From contig CALXYM010000001.1 of the NCBI GenBank assembly GCA_944392965.1, positions 124,001 through 188,000 of the forward strand: a stretch of DNA of 64,000 nt. The letters run 5' to 3'. A model generated the notes under the pieces. That model did no database searches and was not told the origin of the DNA. It saw only the letters and a list, made by a program, of their open reading frames with translations. Positions within the stretch are counted from its first letter, which is position 1. Each line of letters starts with the position of its first letter. Positions 1 to 8,908 of this stretch are shown piece by piece. The position numbers and the translations under genes were made by a program. The stretch is from an uncultured Spirochaetaceae bacterium. Its GTDB lineage: Bacteria > Spirochaetota > Spirochaetia > Sphaerochaetales > Sphaerochaetaceae.

Positions 1-665
1 ATGATTCCATTACAGCGATCATCCTTTTCCAAAAGGGATGTGTCTATTTTTATTATCCTGCATTTTGGATAGGGAGTTCTGAGAACAGTGAGATAGACCA
101 CGTCATCAAGCTGGATGTCATCAACGAATATTCCCTTTCCCAGGGCTTTTTCAACAGCATCGATTCGCATGAAGCGTTCTCCGAGTCTTGCACTCTCCCT
201 CTCTTCATCCCTTTTTTCCTCCTTGAAGAGGGTAGAGGCCATGAGAATAGCTTCTTCTATCTTCTTATAGCCCGTGCAGCGGCATATGTTACCTCTGATG
301 GCCTTTTTCACATCTTCTCTTGTTGGTTCCGGATTTACATCCAGAAGGGCTTTTGCACTCATCACCATGCCGGGGGTACAGTAGCCGCATTGTACGGCCC
401 CTGCCTTTGCAAAGGCATAGGAGTAGATGTCTTTTTCCTTTTCTGTCAGCCCTTCTATTGTGATTATGCTTTTCCCTTCCAGTCTGGAGAGCTTCTGGAC
501 ACAGGCCCTCTGTGCCTTCCCGTCGATGATTACGGTACAGGCACCGCAGGCACCTTCCGAGCACCCATCCTTGGTTCCCTCGAGCTTTAAAACGTCTCTG
601 AGAAACCGTAAAAGTGTCATATCTTTTTCTATTTGGTAATGAATGCCGTTAACTAAGATATCCAT
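1..665 (-). CDS. Molybdenum hydroxylase (xanthine dehydrogenase/aldehyde oxidase type), N-terminal part
   Basis: Partial: it starts at ATG 665 behind a GGAG site and stays open to the left edge (221 residues visible). Residues 1-80 are a plant-type 2Fe-2S ferredoxin domain with Cys35, 40, 43 and 55. Residues about 85-150 are the second [2Fe-2S] domain with Cys93, Cys96, Cys128 and Cys130. From about residue 165 the chain runs into the hammerhead segment of the molybdopterin subunit without a stop, so iron-sulfur and Mo-cofactor parts are fused in one polypeptide. The family hydroxylates purines or aldehydes and passes electrons from Mo through the clusters. A selenium-dependent xanthine dehydrogenase is possible but cannot be told from this part. 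It is the last visible gene of a minus-strand run after dCMP deaminase. Confidence 0.88.
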   Translation of the reverse strand, partial: MDILVNGIHYQIEKDMTLLRFLRDVLKLEGTKDGCSEGACGACTVIIDGKAQRACVQKLSRLEGKSIITIEGLTEKEKDIYSYAFAKAGAVQCGYCTPGMVMSAKALLDVNPEPTREDVKKAIRGNICRCTGYKKIEEAILMASTLFKEEKRDEERESARLGERFMRIDAVEKALGKGIFVDDIQLDDVVYLTVLRTPYPKCRIIKIDTSLLEKDDRCNGI

Positions 666-717
666 CGTGTTCTCCAAAAATATTGTCCAATCCTAATGGA
701 CTGCTGTCAATGGAAAG

Positions 718-1203
718 TTAGAACTTGAGAATAAGCTCCCTTTTCGCCGGGGTTAACTGGACGAGTTCCACACCCGCAGATGTAAGCATTTTCACAGATG
801 CTTTTGTCGCGTCCGTATCCTTGTATTTGTTTGAGAGATATATGACTTTTTTTATCCCAACCTGTATGATTGCTTTCGCACATTCATTGCATGGAAACAG
901 CGCCACGTACAGTGTCGCACCCTTTAAAGATGGAAGGCTGGAATTGAGGATAGCGTTCAGCTCGGCATGGCACACATAAGGGTATTTCGTCTCTATCCAG
1001 TCCCCGTTCCTGTCCCAGGGCAGTTCATCATCACTGCATCCGATGGGAAATCCGTTATATCCTACGCCTATGATCTTCTTGTCAGGGCTGACGATACATG
1101 CTCCCACCTGCGTATTAGGATCTTTGCTCCTCATGCTTGATAGCACCGCTATCCCCATGAAGTACTCATCCCATGATATATAATCATCTCTTTTTGAACT
1201 CAT
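718..1203 (-). CDS. Deoxycytidylate (dCMP) deaminase
   Basis: 161 residues, the usual length. It deaminates dCMP to dUMP, the precursor for dTMP synthesis in the cytoplasm. The zinc site is visible: His79-Ala-Glu81, where Glu81 is the proton shuttle, and Pro104-Cys105-x-x-Cys108. A substrate-loop segment with a GYNGFP motif lies at residues 48-53. The ATG overlaps the stop of the upstream hydrolase gene (ATGA), so translation is probably coupled. The fold and motifs point to the ComEB/DCTD family rather than cytidine deaminase or RibD. Confidence 0.94.
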   Translation of the reverse strand: MSSKRDDYISWDEYFMGIAVLSSMRSKDPNTQVGACIVSPDKKIIGVGYNGFPIGCSDDELPWDRNGDWIETKYPYVCHAELNAILNSSLPSLKGATLYVALFPCNECAKAIIQVGIKKVIYLSNKYKDTDATKASVKMLTSAGVELVQLTPAKRELILKF

Positions 1204-2129
1204 CTGTCATCCTCCTTTGCAAAAAACTTGAGTATCATATCTGTGTATTCCCTCTTACATGAATCATACATCAAGAGGGAGTGATGCGTATGCCTATAGT
1301 TTGGCATTTTAGGACTATGCGACTCAATATCCCTGCTTCTGACAGAGTCAAGGATTATCTTCTGATTACGGAATGGGACCGTTTTGTCTCCTTGGTCATG
1401 AATGCTTATCATGGGAACGATGACTCTGCATAGATTTCTTCGTATGCCTTTCAGATTGTATATGAGGGAGATTCCCTGACGGGGAAATGTTCCACCGTAT
1501 CCCGTCCATTCCTCATTACCATCCTCTCCATCTGGAAGTCCATCAATATTTTTCGCCTTTATTGACTTTATGAAGAGCGCTATGGTCCGTCCTATATATG
1601 CTGCCCAGCTTGTGACTATGCCATCCTTTATGATGCTGTTGTATACGACAGGTGCTGCGAGTACTGCGATCCGTGTAGGGGAGAGAGGTGTATTTGAATA
1701 TTTCTCCGCAAGACCAAGCGTCATCGCACCTCCCATTGACACACCGATTACATATACATCCTTATATCTTTTTTTCAGATCCTGATAATATTCATCAATA
1801 TATGCAAACCACTGAGAGAAGTTTGACTTCTCAAATTCCTTGTAGTCCGATCCGAATGTGGGAATGAGTGGGGCGAATACGTCATAGCCATTCTCACTGA
1901 ATACCTTCGCAGGATATGCATACATATGAGGTGTAGTTGGAAAACCGTGTATGAAGAGGGCTGCTTTATCATTTCCTTCTTCATATATTATTGATCTGCA
2001 ACGGGGAGAGAAGCATCTGCTCTCATCGCTTATGAGCTTCACTTTGGATTCCTCCTTGTAGAATACAAGGCTTATATTCCAGAAGAAGAAAAGTATGATT
2101 AACAGGACAATGATAAAAAGATAGAACAT
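1200..2129 (-). CDS. Membrane-anchored alpha/beta hydrolase (esterase/lipase type)
   Basis: 309 residues from ATG 2129. An upstream in-frame start at 2180 is rejected because it lies inside the oadB terminator. Residues 1-19 form one hydrophobic segment, probably a membrane anchor. The hydrolase fold shows an HGFP oxyanion-hole motif near residue 61, the nucleophile elbow GVSMGG with Ser131, a likely acidic residue in HDQGD and a C-terminal His in an RHTHH stretch. This resembles monoacylglycerol lipase or carboxylesterase proteins; the substrate is unknown. There is no Shine-Dalgarno site, but TATAAT ends 9 nt before the ATG, so the message may be nearly leaderless. Its stop overlaps the dCMP deaminase start. 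Confidence 0.8.
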   Translation of the reverse strand: MFYLFIIVLLIILFFFWNISLVFYKEESKVKLISDESRCFSPRCRSIIYEEGNDKAALFIHGFPTTPHMYAYPAKVFSENGYDVFAPLIPTFGSDYKEFEKSNFSQWFAYIDEYYQDLKKRYKDVYVIGVSMGGAMTLGLAEKYSNTPLSPTRIAVLAAPVVYNSIIKDGIVTSWAAYIGRTIALFIKSIKAKNIDGLPDGEDGNEEWTGYGGTFPRQGISLIYNLKGIRRNLCRVIVPMISIHDQGDKTVPFRNQKIILDSVRSRDIESHSPKMPNYRHTHHSLLMYDSCKREYTDMILKFFAKEDDR

Positions 2130-2150
2130 ATTAAGTCTATTATAACATGA

Positions 2151-2179
2151 AAAAAGTGCACCCCGAAGGATGCACTTCA
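2151..2179 (-). terminator. Rho-independent terminator after oadB
   Basis: On the minus strand there is a 10-bp stem (one T-G wobble) closed by a TTCG tetraloop and followed by a run of T. It lies directly downstream of the oadB stop and ends the oadGAB transcript. Confidence 0.88.
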
Positions 2180-2198
2180 TTTTGATTTATCGCAATTC

Positions 2199-3392
2199 TT
2201 AGATAGCTGCCATCATGGTAGGTACGACGGAAATCAGAACACCTGCTGCAACCGCACTTCCGATAACACCGGATACGTTCGGTCCCATGGCATGCATGAG
2301 AAGGAAGTTCTGAGGATCCGCTTCCTGACCGACCTTGCTTGATACACGGGCCGCCATAGGAACAGCTGATACTCCTGCAGATCCGATAAGCGGATTCGTA
2401 GGATGCTTCGGATCAAGCTTGTTCATGAGTTTTCCAAGCAGGACACCACCTGCGGTTCCGACTCCGAATGCTACCATTCCAAGAAGGAGGATTCCGAGCG
2501 TCTCAAGATTAAGGAACCTGTCTGCTGCCATCTTTGAACCTACGGAAAGCCCGAGGAAGATGGTTACGGTGTTCATAAGTGCATTCTGCATCGTATCAGA
2601 AAGCCTTCCGATGACACCGCACTCTTTTGCAAGGTTACCGAACATGAGAGCTCCGATGAGTGGACATGCGGATGGAAGAAGAATAGCACAGACCGTGATT
2701 ACCATAATCGGGAATACGATCTTCTCAAGTCTGCTTACAGGCCTGAGCTGCTGCATTTTTATCTTCCTTTCCTTCTCTGTCGTCAACAGCTTCATGATTG
2801 GTGGCTGGATGATTGGAACGAGGGCCATGTATGAGTATGCGGCAACTGCGATTGATCCAAGATAATCAGGAGCAAGACGGCTTGTCACATAGATGGCTGT
2901 AGGTCCATCAGCACCACCGATAATTCCGATTGATGATGCGACAAAAAGATCGAAGTTGATTCCCGGGATGAAGGAAAGGAGCAGTGCTCCGATAAGAGCG
3001 GTGAAAATTCCGAGCTGTGCCGCGGCTCCTAAGAGAAGAGTCTTTGGATTTGCGATCAGCGGTCCGAAATCGGTCATTGCTCCAACTCCCATGAAGATGA
3101 GGACGGGGAAGAGCCCCGATTCGATACCAGCATTATAAAGAATCTGGATGAATCCCGCATCTCCACTGGTGGGATCAACACCTGCGATATATGCAAACGG
3201 GATGTTTGAAAGAATACATCCCATTCCGATTGGAATAAGTAGCAGGGGTTCAAAGCCCTTCTTGATTGCAAGATAGAGCAGTACGAAGCCTACCAGGATC
3301 ATCAGGGCATTGCCCCATCCCCCGTCCTGCATGAATCCGACGATTCCCGTCGTATTCCATAGCGATTTTGCGCCTTCAATAATAGCTTCCAT
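2199..3392 (-). CDS. oadB: Oxaloacetate decarboxylase beta subunit (sodium-ion pump)
   Basis: 397 residues, very hydrophobic, about nine to eleven membrane segments. It is the integral membrane subunit that decarboxylates carboxybiotin and uses the energy to export Na+. The conserved GGADGPT motif, whose Asp is essential for Na+ in studied homologues, is present, as is the charged cytoplasmic loop TEKERKIKM. Length and motifs match OadB/MmdB/GcdB. It follows oadA by 12 nt and a terminator follows it. The companion substrate subunit is OadA, so oxaloacetate is the likely substrate; the beta subunit alone would not distinguish it from methylmalonyl-CoA decarboxylase. Confidence 0.95.
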   Translation of the reverse strand: MEAIIEGAKSLWNTTGIVGFMQDGGWGNALMILVGFVLLYLAIKKGFEPLLLIPIGMGCILSNIPFAYIAGVDPTSGDAGFIQILYNAGIESGLFPVLIFMGVGAMTDFGPLIANPKTLLLGAAAQLGIFTALIGALLLSFIPGINFDLFVASSIGIIGGADGPTAIYVTSRLAPDYLGSIAVAAYSYMALVPIIQPPIMKLLTTEKERKIKMQQLRPVSRLEKIVFPIMVITVCAILLPSACPLIGALMFGNLAKECGVIGRLSDTMQNALMNTVTIFLGLSVGSKMAADRFLNLETLGILLLGMVAFGVGTAGGVLLGKLMNKLDPKHPTNPLIGSAGVSAVPMAARVSSKVGQEADPQNFLLMHAMGPNVSGVIGSAVAAGVLISVVPTMMAAI

Positions 3393-3404
3393 TATTTGCT
3401 CCTA

Positions 3405-5855
3405 TTAACCTATTGTCATAAGGAGGTCGCCAGACTGGAGCTGGTCACCCTGGTTGACATCGATACTCATGATGGTGCCTGTTGCCGGAGAGTAGATCTC
3501 ATTCTCCATCTTCATAGCTTCCATGACCATGAGCAGGTCATTTTCCTTTACCTTGTCACCGACCTTTACCGCAAAGCGAAGAGCAAGACCAGGCATTGGT
3601 GCGTTAACCTGAACACTTCCTTTCGCTCCTGTTGCAACAGGTGTTGGTTCTGCTACCGGCTCTGGTGCCTTTACCGGCTCTGGCTCTGGTGCGACTGGAG
3701 CTGCTACCACAGTACCACCAATCTGCATGAGGAGGTCTCCAGACTGAAGCTGATCACCCTGCTTTACACAGATCTTTGATACAACGCCATCGCAAGGGGA
3801 GTAGATCTCGTTCTCCATCTTCATAGCCTCCATGACCATGAGGATGTCGTTCTTCTTAACTGTATCTCCTTCCTTGACCTCGAAGCGGAGAGCAAGGCCT
3901 GGCATTGGAGCTGTGATATCAGTGCTGCCTGTAACAACTGTCGCGGCCTGAGGAGCTGGAGCTGCCTGTGGTGCTGCAGGAGCGGCCTGAGGAGCTGGAG
4001 CTGCTGTCGTGGTTACGACCGTTCCGCCGATCTGCATGAGAAGATCACCAGACTGAAGCTGATCGCCCTGCTTTACACAGATCTTTGAAACAACACCGTC
4101 ACAAGGAGCATAAATCTCGTTTTCCATCTTCATAGCTTCCATGACCATGAGTACATCGTTCTTCTTGACTGTATCTCCTTCCTTGACTTCGAAGCGGAGA
4201 GCAAGGCCTGGCATTGGAGCTGTGATATCGGTACTTCCTGTGACCACAGTAGTTACTGTCTGCTGTGCAACAGGGGCTGCCTTAATTCCATCAACGATAG
4301 AAAGCGGATACTTCACTCCGTTGACCGTCGCCGAATCTTTCTCGAGCTTAACAGCATAAGAGGCTCCGTTGACAGTGACTGTGTATTCTCCATTGGAGCT
4401 CTTCTTCTCTGCAGCAGCAGGAGCTGCTTCTGCTTTCTTCTTCTCTTCGCTGATCTTTCTTACTCCGTTGACCTTTGCCTTTCCTGTGAGGTAGAGGATA
4501 CCCTTGTCCTTACAAGCAGCGGCGATGAATACGTTCTCATCTGTGATCGGAAGTCCAGCATCCTTGAGCATTGCTTCAGCAGCTGCTCTTCCCTTCTTAG
4601 GATCACGGTCGTTGATATCAGCACATTTTTCAGTTGTCGGCTCAAGCTTAAGCTGCGCTGCTGCGAGTTTTACGACCTCCGGATCCGGTGCTACAGGGGT
4701 CTTTCCGAAGTAACCGAGAACCATCTTGCCGTAACCTTCTGCGAACTTCTTCCATGGTCCGAACATGACGTTGTTGAACGCCTGCTGGAAATAGAACTGG
4801 CTGACAGGTGTAACAGATGTTCCGAAACCACCTTTTGCAACGGTCTCACCCATGGCCTCAACAATCTGAGGATACTTGTCCATCAGTCCGTTATCTCTGA
4901 GCATCTGTGTATTGGCAGTCAGAGCTCCACCAGGGAGAGGGAAGAATGGGATTTCAGGATTTACCATCGTTGCTTCTGGCGGGAGGAAGTAGTCCTTCAT
5001 ACAATCTTCGAAAACCTTTTCCGCATTTCTTACCTTGTTGATGTCGATGTCGAGGGTATAATCTGTTCCTCTTAAAGCATGCCACATCGTAATGATGTCA
5101 GGCTGACAGGTTCCACCTGAACAAGGGCTCATGGAGAGGTCTACCTGATCAGCACCTGCTTCAATGGCTGACATGTACTGCTGGATGGATACTCCTGCCG
5201 TCTCATGGGAATGGAATACGATCTTCACATTTGGTCCGAGCATCTTTCTTGCTCTCTTTATCGTCTCATATACGTTATGCGGAGTCGATGTACCGGATGC
5301 ATCCTTGAAACATACACTGTCGTATGGGATTCCCGCATCAAGGATCTGGCGGAGAATCTTCTCATAGAAATCAGGATCATGAGCACCTGTCACACCCTCT
5401 GGGAGACTCATCATCGTTACGGTGACCTCGTGCTTGAGTCCCGCCTCGTGAATATATCTTCCGCTGTCGATGAGGTTGTTGACATCATTTAGTGCATCGA
5501 AGTTCCTGATAGTCGTCATTCCATGCTTCTTGAAAAGCTGGGCATGGAGCTTGATCATGTCGCGTGGCTGACTGTCAAGTCCTACTACGTTCACACCTCT
5601 TGCCAGAGTCTGGAGGTTCGCATCAGGGCCTGCGACCCTTCTGAACTCATCCATCATCTCGAATGCATCCTCATTCGTATAGAAATATAATGACTGGAAT
5701 CTTGCGCCACCACCTGCTTCAAAGTGTGTGATACCCGCTTCTTTTGCAGCTGCAACAGCAGGCATGAAGTCTTTTGTGAAGACGCGAGCTCCGTAAACGG
5801 ACTGGAATCCGTCACGGAATGCCGTACACATAAAATTAACTTTCTTCTTGCTCAT
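3405..5855 (-). CDS. oadA: Oxaloacetate decarboxylase alpha subunit with three tandem biotinyl domains
   Basis: 816 residues, against roughly 590-610 for a standard OadA. Residues 1-270 form the carboxyltransferase TIM barrel (N-terminal RDGFQS and metal-site HSHETAG motifs), followed by the conserved PYC/OADA domain to about residue 430. The subunit moves the carboxylate of oxaloacetate to biotin, giving pyruvate. The C-terminus carries three biotinyl domains, each with EAMKMEN; the biotin lysines are Lys576, Lys679 and Lys782, exactly 103 residues apart. The linkers are Ala/Pro-rich. Copies 1 and 2 are nearly identical and copy 3 is more diverged. It sits between oadG (10-nt gap) and oadB. 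Confidence 0.95.
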   Translation of the reverse strand: MSKKKVNFMCTAFRDGFQSVYGARVFTKDFMPAVAAAKEAGITHFEAGGGARFQSLYFYTNEDAFEMMDEFRRVAGPDANLQTLARGVNVVGLDSQPRDMIKLHAQLFKKHGMTTIRNFDALNDVNNLIDSGRYIHEAGLKHEVTVTMMSLPEGVTGAHDPDFYEKILRQILDAGIPYDSVCFKDASGTSTPHNVYETIKRARKMLGPNVKIVFHSHETAGVSIQQYMSAIEAGADQVDLSMSPCSGGTCQPDIITMWHALRGTDYTLDIDINKVRNAEKVFEDCMKDYFLPPEATMVNPEIPFFPLPGGALTANTQMLRDNGLMDKYPQIVEAMGETVAKGGFGTSVTPVSQFYFQQAFNNVMFGPWKKFAEGYGKMVLGYFGKTPVAPDPEVVKLAAAQLKLEPTTEKCADINDRDPKKGRAAAEAMLKDAGLPITDENVFIAAACKDKGILYLTGKAKVNGVRKISEEKKKAEAAPAAAEKKSSNGEYTVTVNGASYAVKLEKDSATVNGVKYPLSIVDGIKAAPVAQQTVTTVVTGSTDITAPMPGLALRFEVKEGDTVKKNDVLMVMEAMKMENEIYAPCDGVVSKICVKQGDQLQSGDLLMQIGGTVVTTTAAPAPQAAPAAPQAAPAPQAATVVTGSTDITAPMPGLALRFEVKEGDTVKKNDILMVMEAMKMENEIYSPCDGVVSKICVKQGDQLQSGDLLMQIGGTVVAAPVAPEPEPVKAPEPVAEPTPVATGAKGSVQVNAPMPGLALRFAVKVGDKVKENDLLMVMEAMKMENEIYSPATGTIMSIDVNQGDQLQSGDLLMTIG
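3408..4247 (-). repeat. Three 309-bp-spaced in-frame repeats encoding biotinyl domains
   Basis: Biotinyl blocks lie at about 4017-4247, 3708-3938 and 3408-3629, with biotin-lysine codons at 4128, 3819 and 3510. The period is exactly 309 bp. The two upstream copies are almost the same at DNA level, so the array may change copy number by recombination. Confidence 0.9.
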
Positions 5856-5865
5856 TTGATACCCC

Positions 5866-6156
5866 TTATCTCTCTTTGTCGTAGGCTGCTGCGATAGCTG
5901 CTGCTATGGCCGCATCATTGCTCTTCGCAACTACGTTTGGCGTTGCTGTCGCGCTTGGTTTCTTTTCGACGGTCTTCACCTCAGATGTCTGAGGGGAGAT
6001 CCTCGCACAGATCTTACTCATCAGCTTTGTCGCATAGATGAGAAGAACGAGGAAGATGAAAACCGTTCCCATTCCAAGAACCAGCAATATAAGCCCATCA
6101 TAGATTTGTTGGACAAGGACTTCTCGAGGCAAATTTGTCAACAATGATAACATCAT
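5866..6156 (-). CDS. oadG: Oxaloacetate decarboxylase gamma subunit
   Basis: 96 residues: one N-terminal membrane span (about residues 18-43), then a basic stretch and an Ala-rich tail. OadG assembles the alpha and beta subunits and, in studied enzymes, binds zinc and speeds decarboxylation. GAGGAGAT lies just upstream; the second Met (6153) is an equally good start. The sequence alone is weak, but its size, topology and place before oadA and oadB make the call firm. Confidence 0.87.
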   Translation of the reverse strand: MMLSLLTNLPREVLVQQIYDGLILLVLGMGTVFIFLVLLIYATKLMSKICARISPQTSEVKTVEKKPSATATPNVVAKSNDAAIAAAIAAAYDKER

Positions 6157-6501
6157 CTATCTCCTCTAAATACTAATAAAAGTCATTCAAGATAGAATCT
6201 TAGCGAAAAGCACCCCTTTCATCAAGTAAGTGCAATAAGTTTGTCGGGGTAAAACGGCTTTTGTTCTGTGTCTTGTAACTCTTTGTTGATAAAAGAAAAA
6301 CAAAATTCTCTTTTTATTCTACATTGCTGGGTTTTTATGTGAAAACCAGTTAAAATAAAATGGAATGATGTTTCAGAAAATTAATCCTTTGCGGGGTGTT
6401 TTTGCTCTGAATTGTCATCAGGACGGATCTCTTTCCTTTCTTTTTACCTCTAGTTAGATTAAGATAGATGAGATTAAAGATAATCAAGGGAGATTATTAA
6501 A
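6157..6501. other. Divergent intergenic region between oadG and mrp
   Basis: 345 bp without a gene. Toward oadG there is a likely promoter (listed separately) and a GAGGAGAT ribosome site. Toward mrp there is an A/T-rich tract and GGGAGATT before the ATG, but no convincing -35/-10 pair. An imperfect hairpin (CTGGGTTTT/AAAACCAG) lies near 6329-6351; its role is unknown. Confidence 0.6.
6197..6225 (-). promoter_or_regulatory. Likely promoter of oadGAB
   Basis: On the minus strand: TTGATG, a 17-bp spacer, then TAAGAT, about 40 nt upstream of the oadG start. Each box matches the sigma-70 consensus at four of six positions. Confidence 0.5.
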
Positions 6502-7422
6502 ATGGCGGAACAAGTCAAGGATGAGTATGAGCTTACGAATGAACGCATTCGTGAGCGTATGGATAAGATAGGAAGAAAGATAATGGTCATGAGCGGCAAG
6601 GGGGGAGTAGGAAAGACTACCGTTACCGTAAACCTTGCCAATGAGCTTGCCGATATGGGATGTCGCGTCGGTGTTCTTGATACCGATCTGCATGGACCGA
6701 ACGTAGCAAAGATGTTGGGGGTAGAGGGAGCGAGTCTTACAAGTGAGGATGGAGTCTCTTTTCTCCCTGTGAAAGTAAGGGAGAACCTTTCTGTGATATC
6801 CCTTTCATTTGCTCTTGAGGATCCAGATGCCCCTGTAATCTGGCGTGGAAGCATGAAGATGGGAGCCATCAGGCAGTTTCTTGCAGATGTCGAGTGGGGA
6901 GAGCTTGATTATCTTCTGATAGATACTCCTCCAGGAACGGGAGATGAGCAGCTTACCGTCTGTCAGGCGATACCCGAGCTTACAGGAACGATAATCGTAA
7001 CAACTCCTCAGGATGTTGCGATTCTTGATGCAAGAAGAAGTGTCAATTTCTCCCGGAAGCTGGGAGTTGCCATAATCGGTGTGATTGAGAACATGAGCGG
7101 ACTCATATGCCCTAACTGCAGAACGGAGATTCCTGTTTTCGGAAAAGGTGGAGGAAAGAGAATGTGTCAGGAGATGCATGTTCCTTTCCTTGGCGAGATT
7201 CCCATGGAGATAGATTTAAGAATCGCGGAAGATGAGGGAAAAGACTGGAGCCATGAGGGGGCGAGTCATCCTTCACAGAAGGCTCTGAATGAGATAGCCA
7301 ATACGATCAACAATGGCACTGCATGTTCTACAAGTAGGGATACGTCTTTCCTGGGAACCCCGTCCTGTAAGCCGAGTGCCTGTGCATCTTGCACTTCCAA
7401 CTGTCCCTCAAGGAAGAAATGA
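6502..7422 (+). CDS. mrp: Mrp/NBP35-family iron-sulfur cluster carrier ATPase
   Basis: 306 residues. The deviant Walker A SGKGGVGKTT (31-40) and the DTPPGTGDE switch (141-149) mark the Mrp/ApbC/Nbp35 group, cytoplasmic carriers of iron-sulfur clusters. The CxxC that binds the bridging cluster in the family is present (Cys203, Cys206). Unusually, the last 32 residues are Cys-rich (Cys275, 289, 294, 297 and 301) and hydrophilic, an added potential metal site. GGGAG precedes the ATG. The Nudix gene starts inside its stop codon, so the two are an operon. Confidence 0.92.
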   Translation: MAEQVKDEYELTNERIRERMDKIGRKIMVMSGKGGVGKTTVTVNLANELADMGCRVGVLDTDLHGPNVAKMLGVEGASLTSEDGVSFLPVKVRENLSVISLSFALEDPDAPVIWRGSMKMGAIRQFLADVEWGELDYLLIDTPPGTGDEQLTVCQAIPELTGTIIVTTPQDVAILDARRSVNFSRKLGVAIIGVIENMSGLICPNCRTEIPVFGKGGGKRMCQEMHVPFLGEIPMEIDLRIAEDEGKDWSHEGASHPSQKALNEIANTINNGTACSTSRDTSFLGTPSCKPSACASCTSNCPSRKK

Positions 7423-8039
7423 TGGATAAGAATCTTTTTAAAGAACCACGGAGCTCAGAGGAGCTCCGGTGGATATCAGGAGAGGAGAGGAAGGAGCTGC
7501 ATACACCTATCTTCGATGTCATGAGGGTTGAGAGAAAGAGCAGGGACGGCAGTAAGAGAGGAGCCTTCGTCAAGCTCCATACAACAGACTGGATCGTTGT
7601 GATTCCCTGGTTCCGGGATGAGGAGGGTGTGCCACGCTTCATAATGGAGCAGCAGTACAGGCATGGAAATGATCGTGTGACATGGGAATTCCCCGGAGGT
7701 CTTGTCGATGAGGGAGAGGAGAGCCTTCATGCTGCAAAGAGGGAACTTCTTGAGGAGACTGGACTGAAAGGGGATATCACATTCTTGGGAGAAGTGTGTC
7801 CAAATGCCGCTTTCATGGATAACAGGCAGAACTTCTATCTTGCGGAGAATCTTACTCTGGTCTCTGCTCAGGACCTGGATGAGAATGAGGAGATTGATGT
7901 CTTCACCATCCCCGTAGAGGAGGCGGTAGAGAAGATGGGTACGGGCATCTTTGATAACGGTACGATGATGATGGCCCTTGGTTATTTCCTCCGTTATGCA
8001 GAAAGTCATCCATATCTCAGGGAGAAGAGGAGGGGATGA
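7422..8039 (+). CDS. Nudix hydrolase, ADP-ribose pyrophosphatase type
   Basis: 205 residues from ATG 7422; AGGAAG lies 5 nt upstream, and an ATG at 7419 is an alternative. The complete Nudix box GX5EX7REUXEEXGU is seen in GGLVDEGEE...RELLEETGL. The layout, with an N-terminal substrate half and the box in the middle, resembles ADP-ribose pyrophosphatases that split nucleoside diphosphate derivatives. The true substrate cannot be read from sequence. It is translationally coupled to mrp. Confidence 0.88.
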   Translation: MDKNLFKEPRSSEELRWISGEERKELHTPIFDVMRVERKSRDGSKRGAFVKLHTTDWIVVIPWFRDEEGVPRFIMEQQYRHGNDRVTWEFPGGLVDEGEESLHAAKRELLEETGLKGDITFLGEVCPNAAFMDNRQNFYLAENLTLVSAQDLDENEEIDVFTIPVEEAVEKMGTGIFDNGTMMMALGYFLRYAESHPYLREKRRG

Positions 8040-8164
8040 TCCTCTCTTCTTTAATTCAACATAAATCTTCAACTGAGACATAGAGTATTCAAACTCAGTT
8101 CAGGTTATAGTTTAAGAAGAGAATGAGATGAAACAGAGTATTTCTTCTCTGAATGGAGGATTAT

Positions 8165-8878
8165 ATGAGAAAGGGATTAATCATTGTATTATCGTTGGCC
8201 CTTCTTCTTTCATCATGTGCGACTAGCACAGGTGGTGATAGCTCGACAATCAGCGTCAGCGGAACGTCCACCGTCTACATGGAGGCCGACAGTGCATCGT
8301 TCACTGTATCTGCAGAGGCCGTCAAGGAAACGACGGAGGAGGCTAGGAATACTATTGACGGTATAATAACGGAGGCCGTGAACATCTTAAAGGAGAAATA
8401 CGGGGTAAAGACGGAGGACATAAAGACGAATTATCTTTCTTTAAGTCCGGAATATGCCTATGTGGATAATCAGAGGGTTCTTACAGGTCAAAGGGGATAT
8501 CAGAGCATAGATGTAAGCCTTGATGATATAACGATCATAGGTTCCATTGTTGAGGACCTTTCGAAGATTAACGGTATTTCCATTTCCTCGATAACCCTCG
8601 ATAAGGCTGATAAATCTGCACAGATCGCAGAAGCCAGACGCCTGGCTGTGGAAGATGCGATGGAGAAGGCATCCACATACGCCGCGGCAGTAGGAAAGAC
8701 TGTTACGGATGTAGTTTCCATATCCGATGGAAGTTCTCCGATGCCGAAGGTTAACTCCCTACGTCTTGAGGCAGCTGCATTTGCCCCTGTTGCGGATGAT
8801 GCAAGTTACAGCACGACTTTCTACAGTTATGATCTCAGCTGTTCGGATTCCGTTAATCTGGTAGTCACGATAGACTGA
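8165..8878 (+). CDS. SIMPL-domain (DUF541) lipoprotein
   Basis: 237 residues from ATG 8165 behind GGAGG. A lipoprotein signal (hydrophobic core ending LLLSSC, modified Cys at about residue 18) is followed by a SIMPL/DUF541 domain that covers the rest of the protein, with the typical start ISVSGTSTVYMEADSA. The family forms periplasmic or membrane-anchored ring assemblies of poorly known role, linked to stress tolerance in some species. A terminator follows directly. Confidence 0.86.
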   Translation: MRKGLIIVLSLALLLSSCATSTGGDSSTISVSGTSTVYMEADSASFTVSAEAVKETTEEARNTIDGIITEAVNILKEKYGVKTEDIKTNYLSLSPEYAYVDNQRVLTGQRGYQSIDVSLDDITIIGSIVEDLSKINGISISSITLDKADKSAQIAEARRLAVEDAMEKASTYAAAVGKTVTDVVSISDGSSPMPKVNSLRLEAAAFAPVADDASYSTTFYSYDLSCSDSVNLVVTID

Positions 8879-8885
8879 TGTTATA

Positions 8886-8907
8886 AAGGTCGCCTTCTGG
8901 CGGCCTT
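8886..8907 (+). terminator. Terminator between convergent genes
   Basis: A 9-bp GC-rich stem (AAGGTCGCC/GGCGGCCTT, one wobble) with a TTCT loop, followed by GTTATTT. It ends the SIMPL gene and lies just before the 3' end of the convergent lipoprotein gene. Confidence 0.7.
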
Positions 8908-8908
8908 G

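Noticed and set aside
2130-2180. Longer N-terminus for the alpha/beta hydrolase
   Set aside because: It would run through the oadB terminator hairpin.
2335-2865. Long plus-strand open frame opposite oadB
   Set aside because: Opposite a strongly conserved gene; Pro/Ser/Arg-rich, no ribosome site. It is an antisense shadow.
3408-4247. Repeats as a CRISPR or non-coding tandem array
   Set aside because: The units are in frame, 309 bp apart and encode biotinyl domains.
8072-8102. Hairpin ACTGAG/CTCAGT after the Nudix gene as terminator
   Set aside because: Short stem, long loop and no T run.
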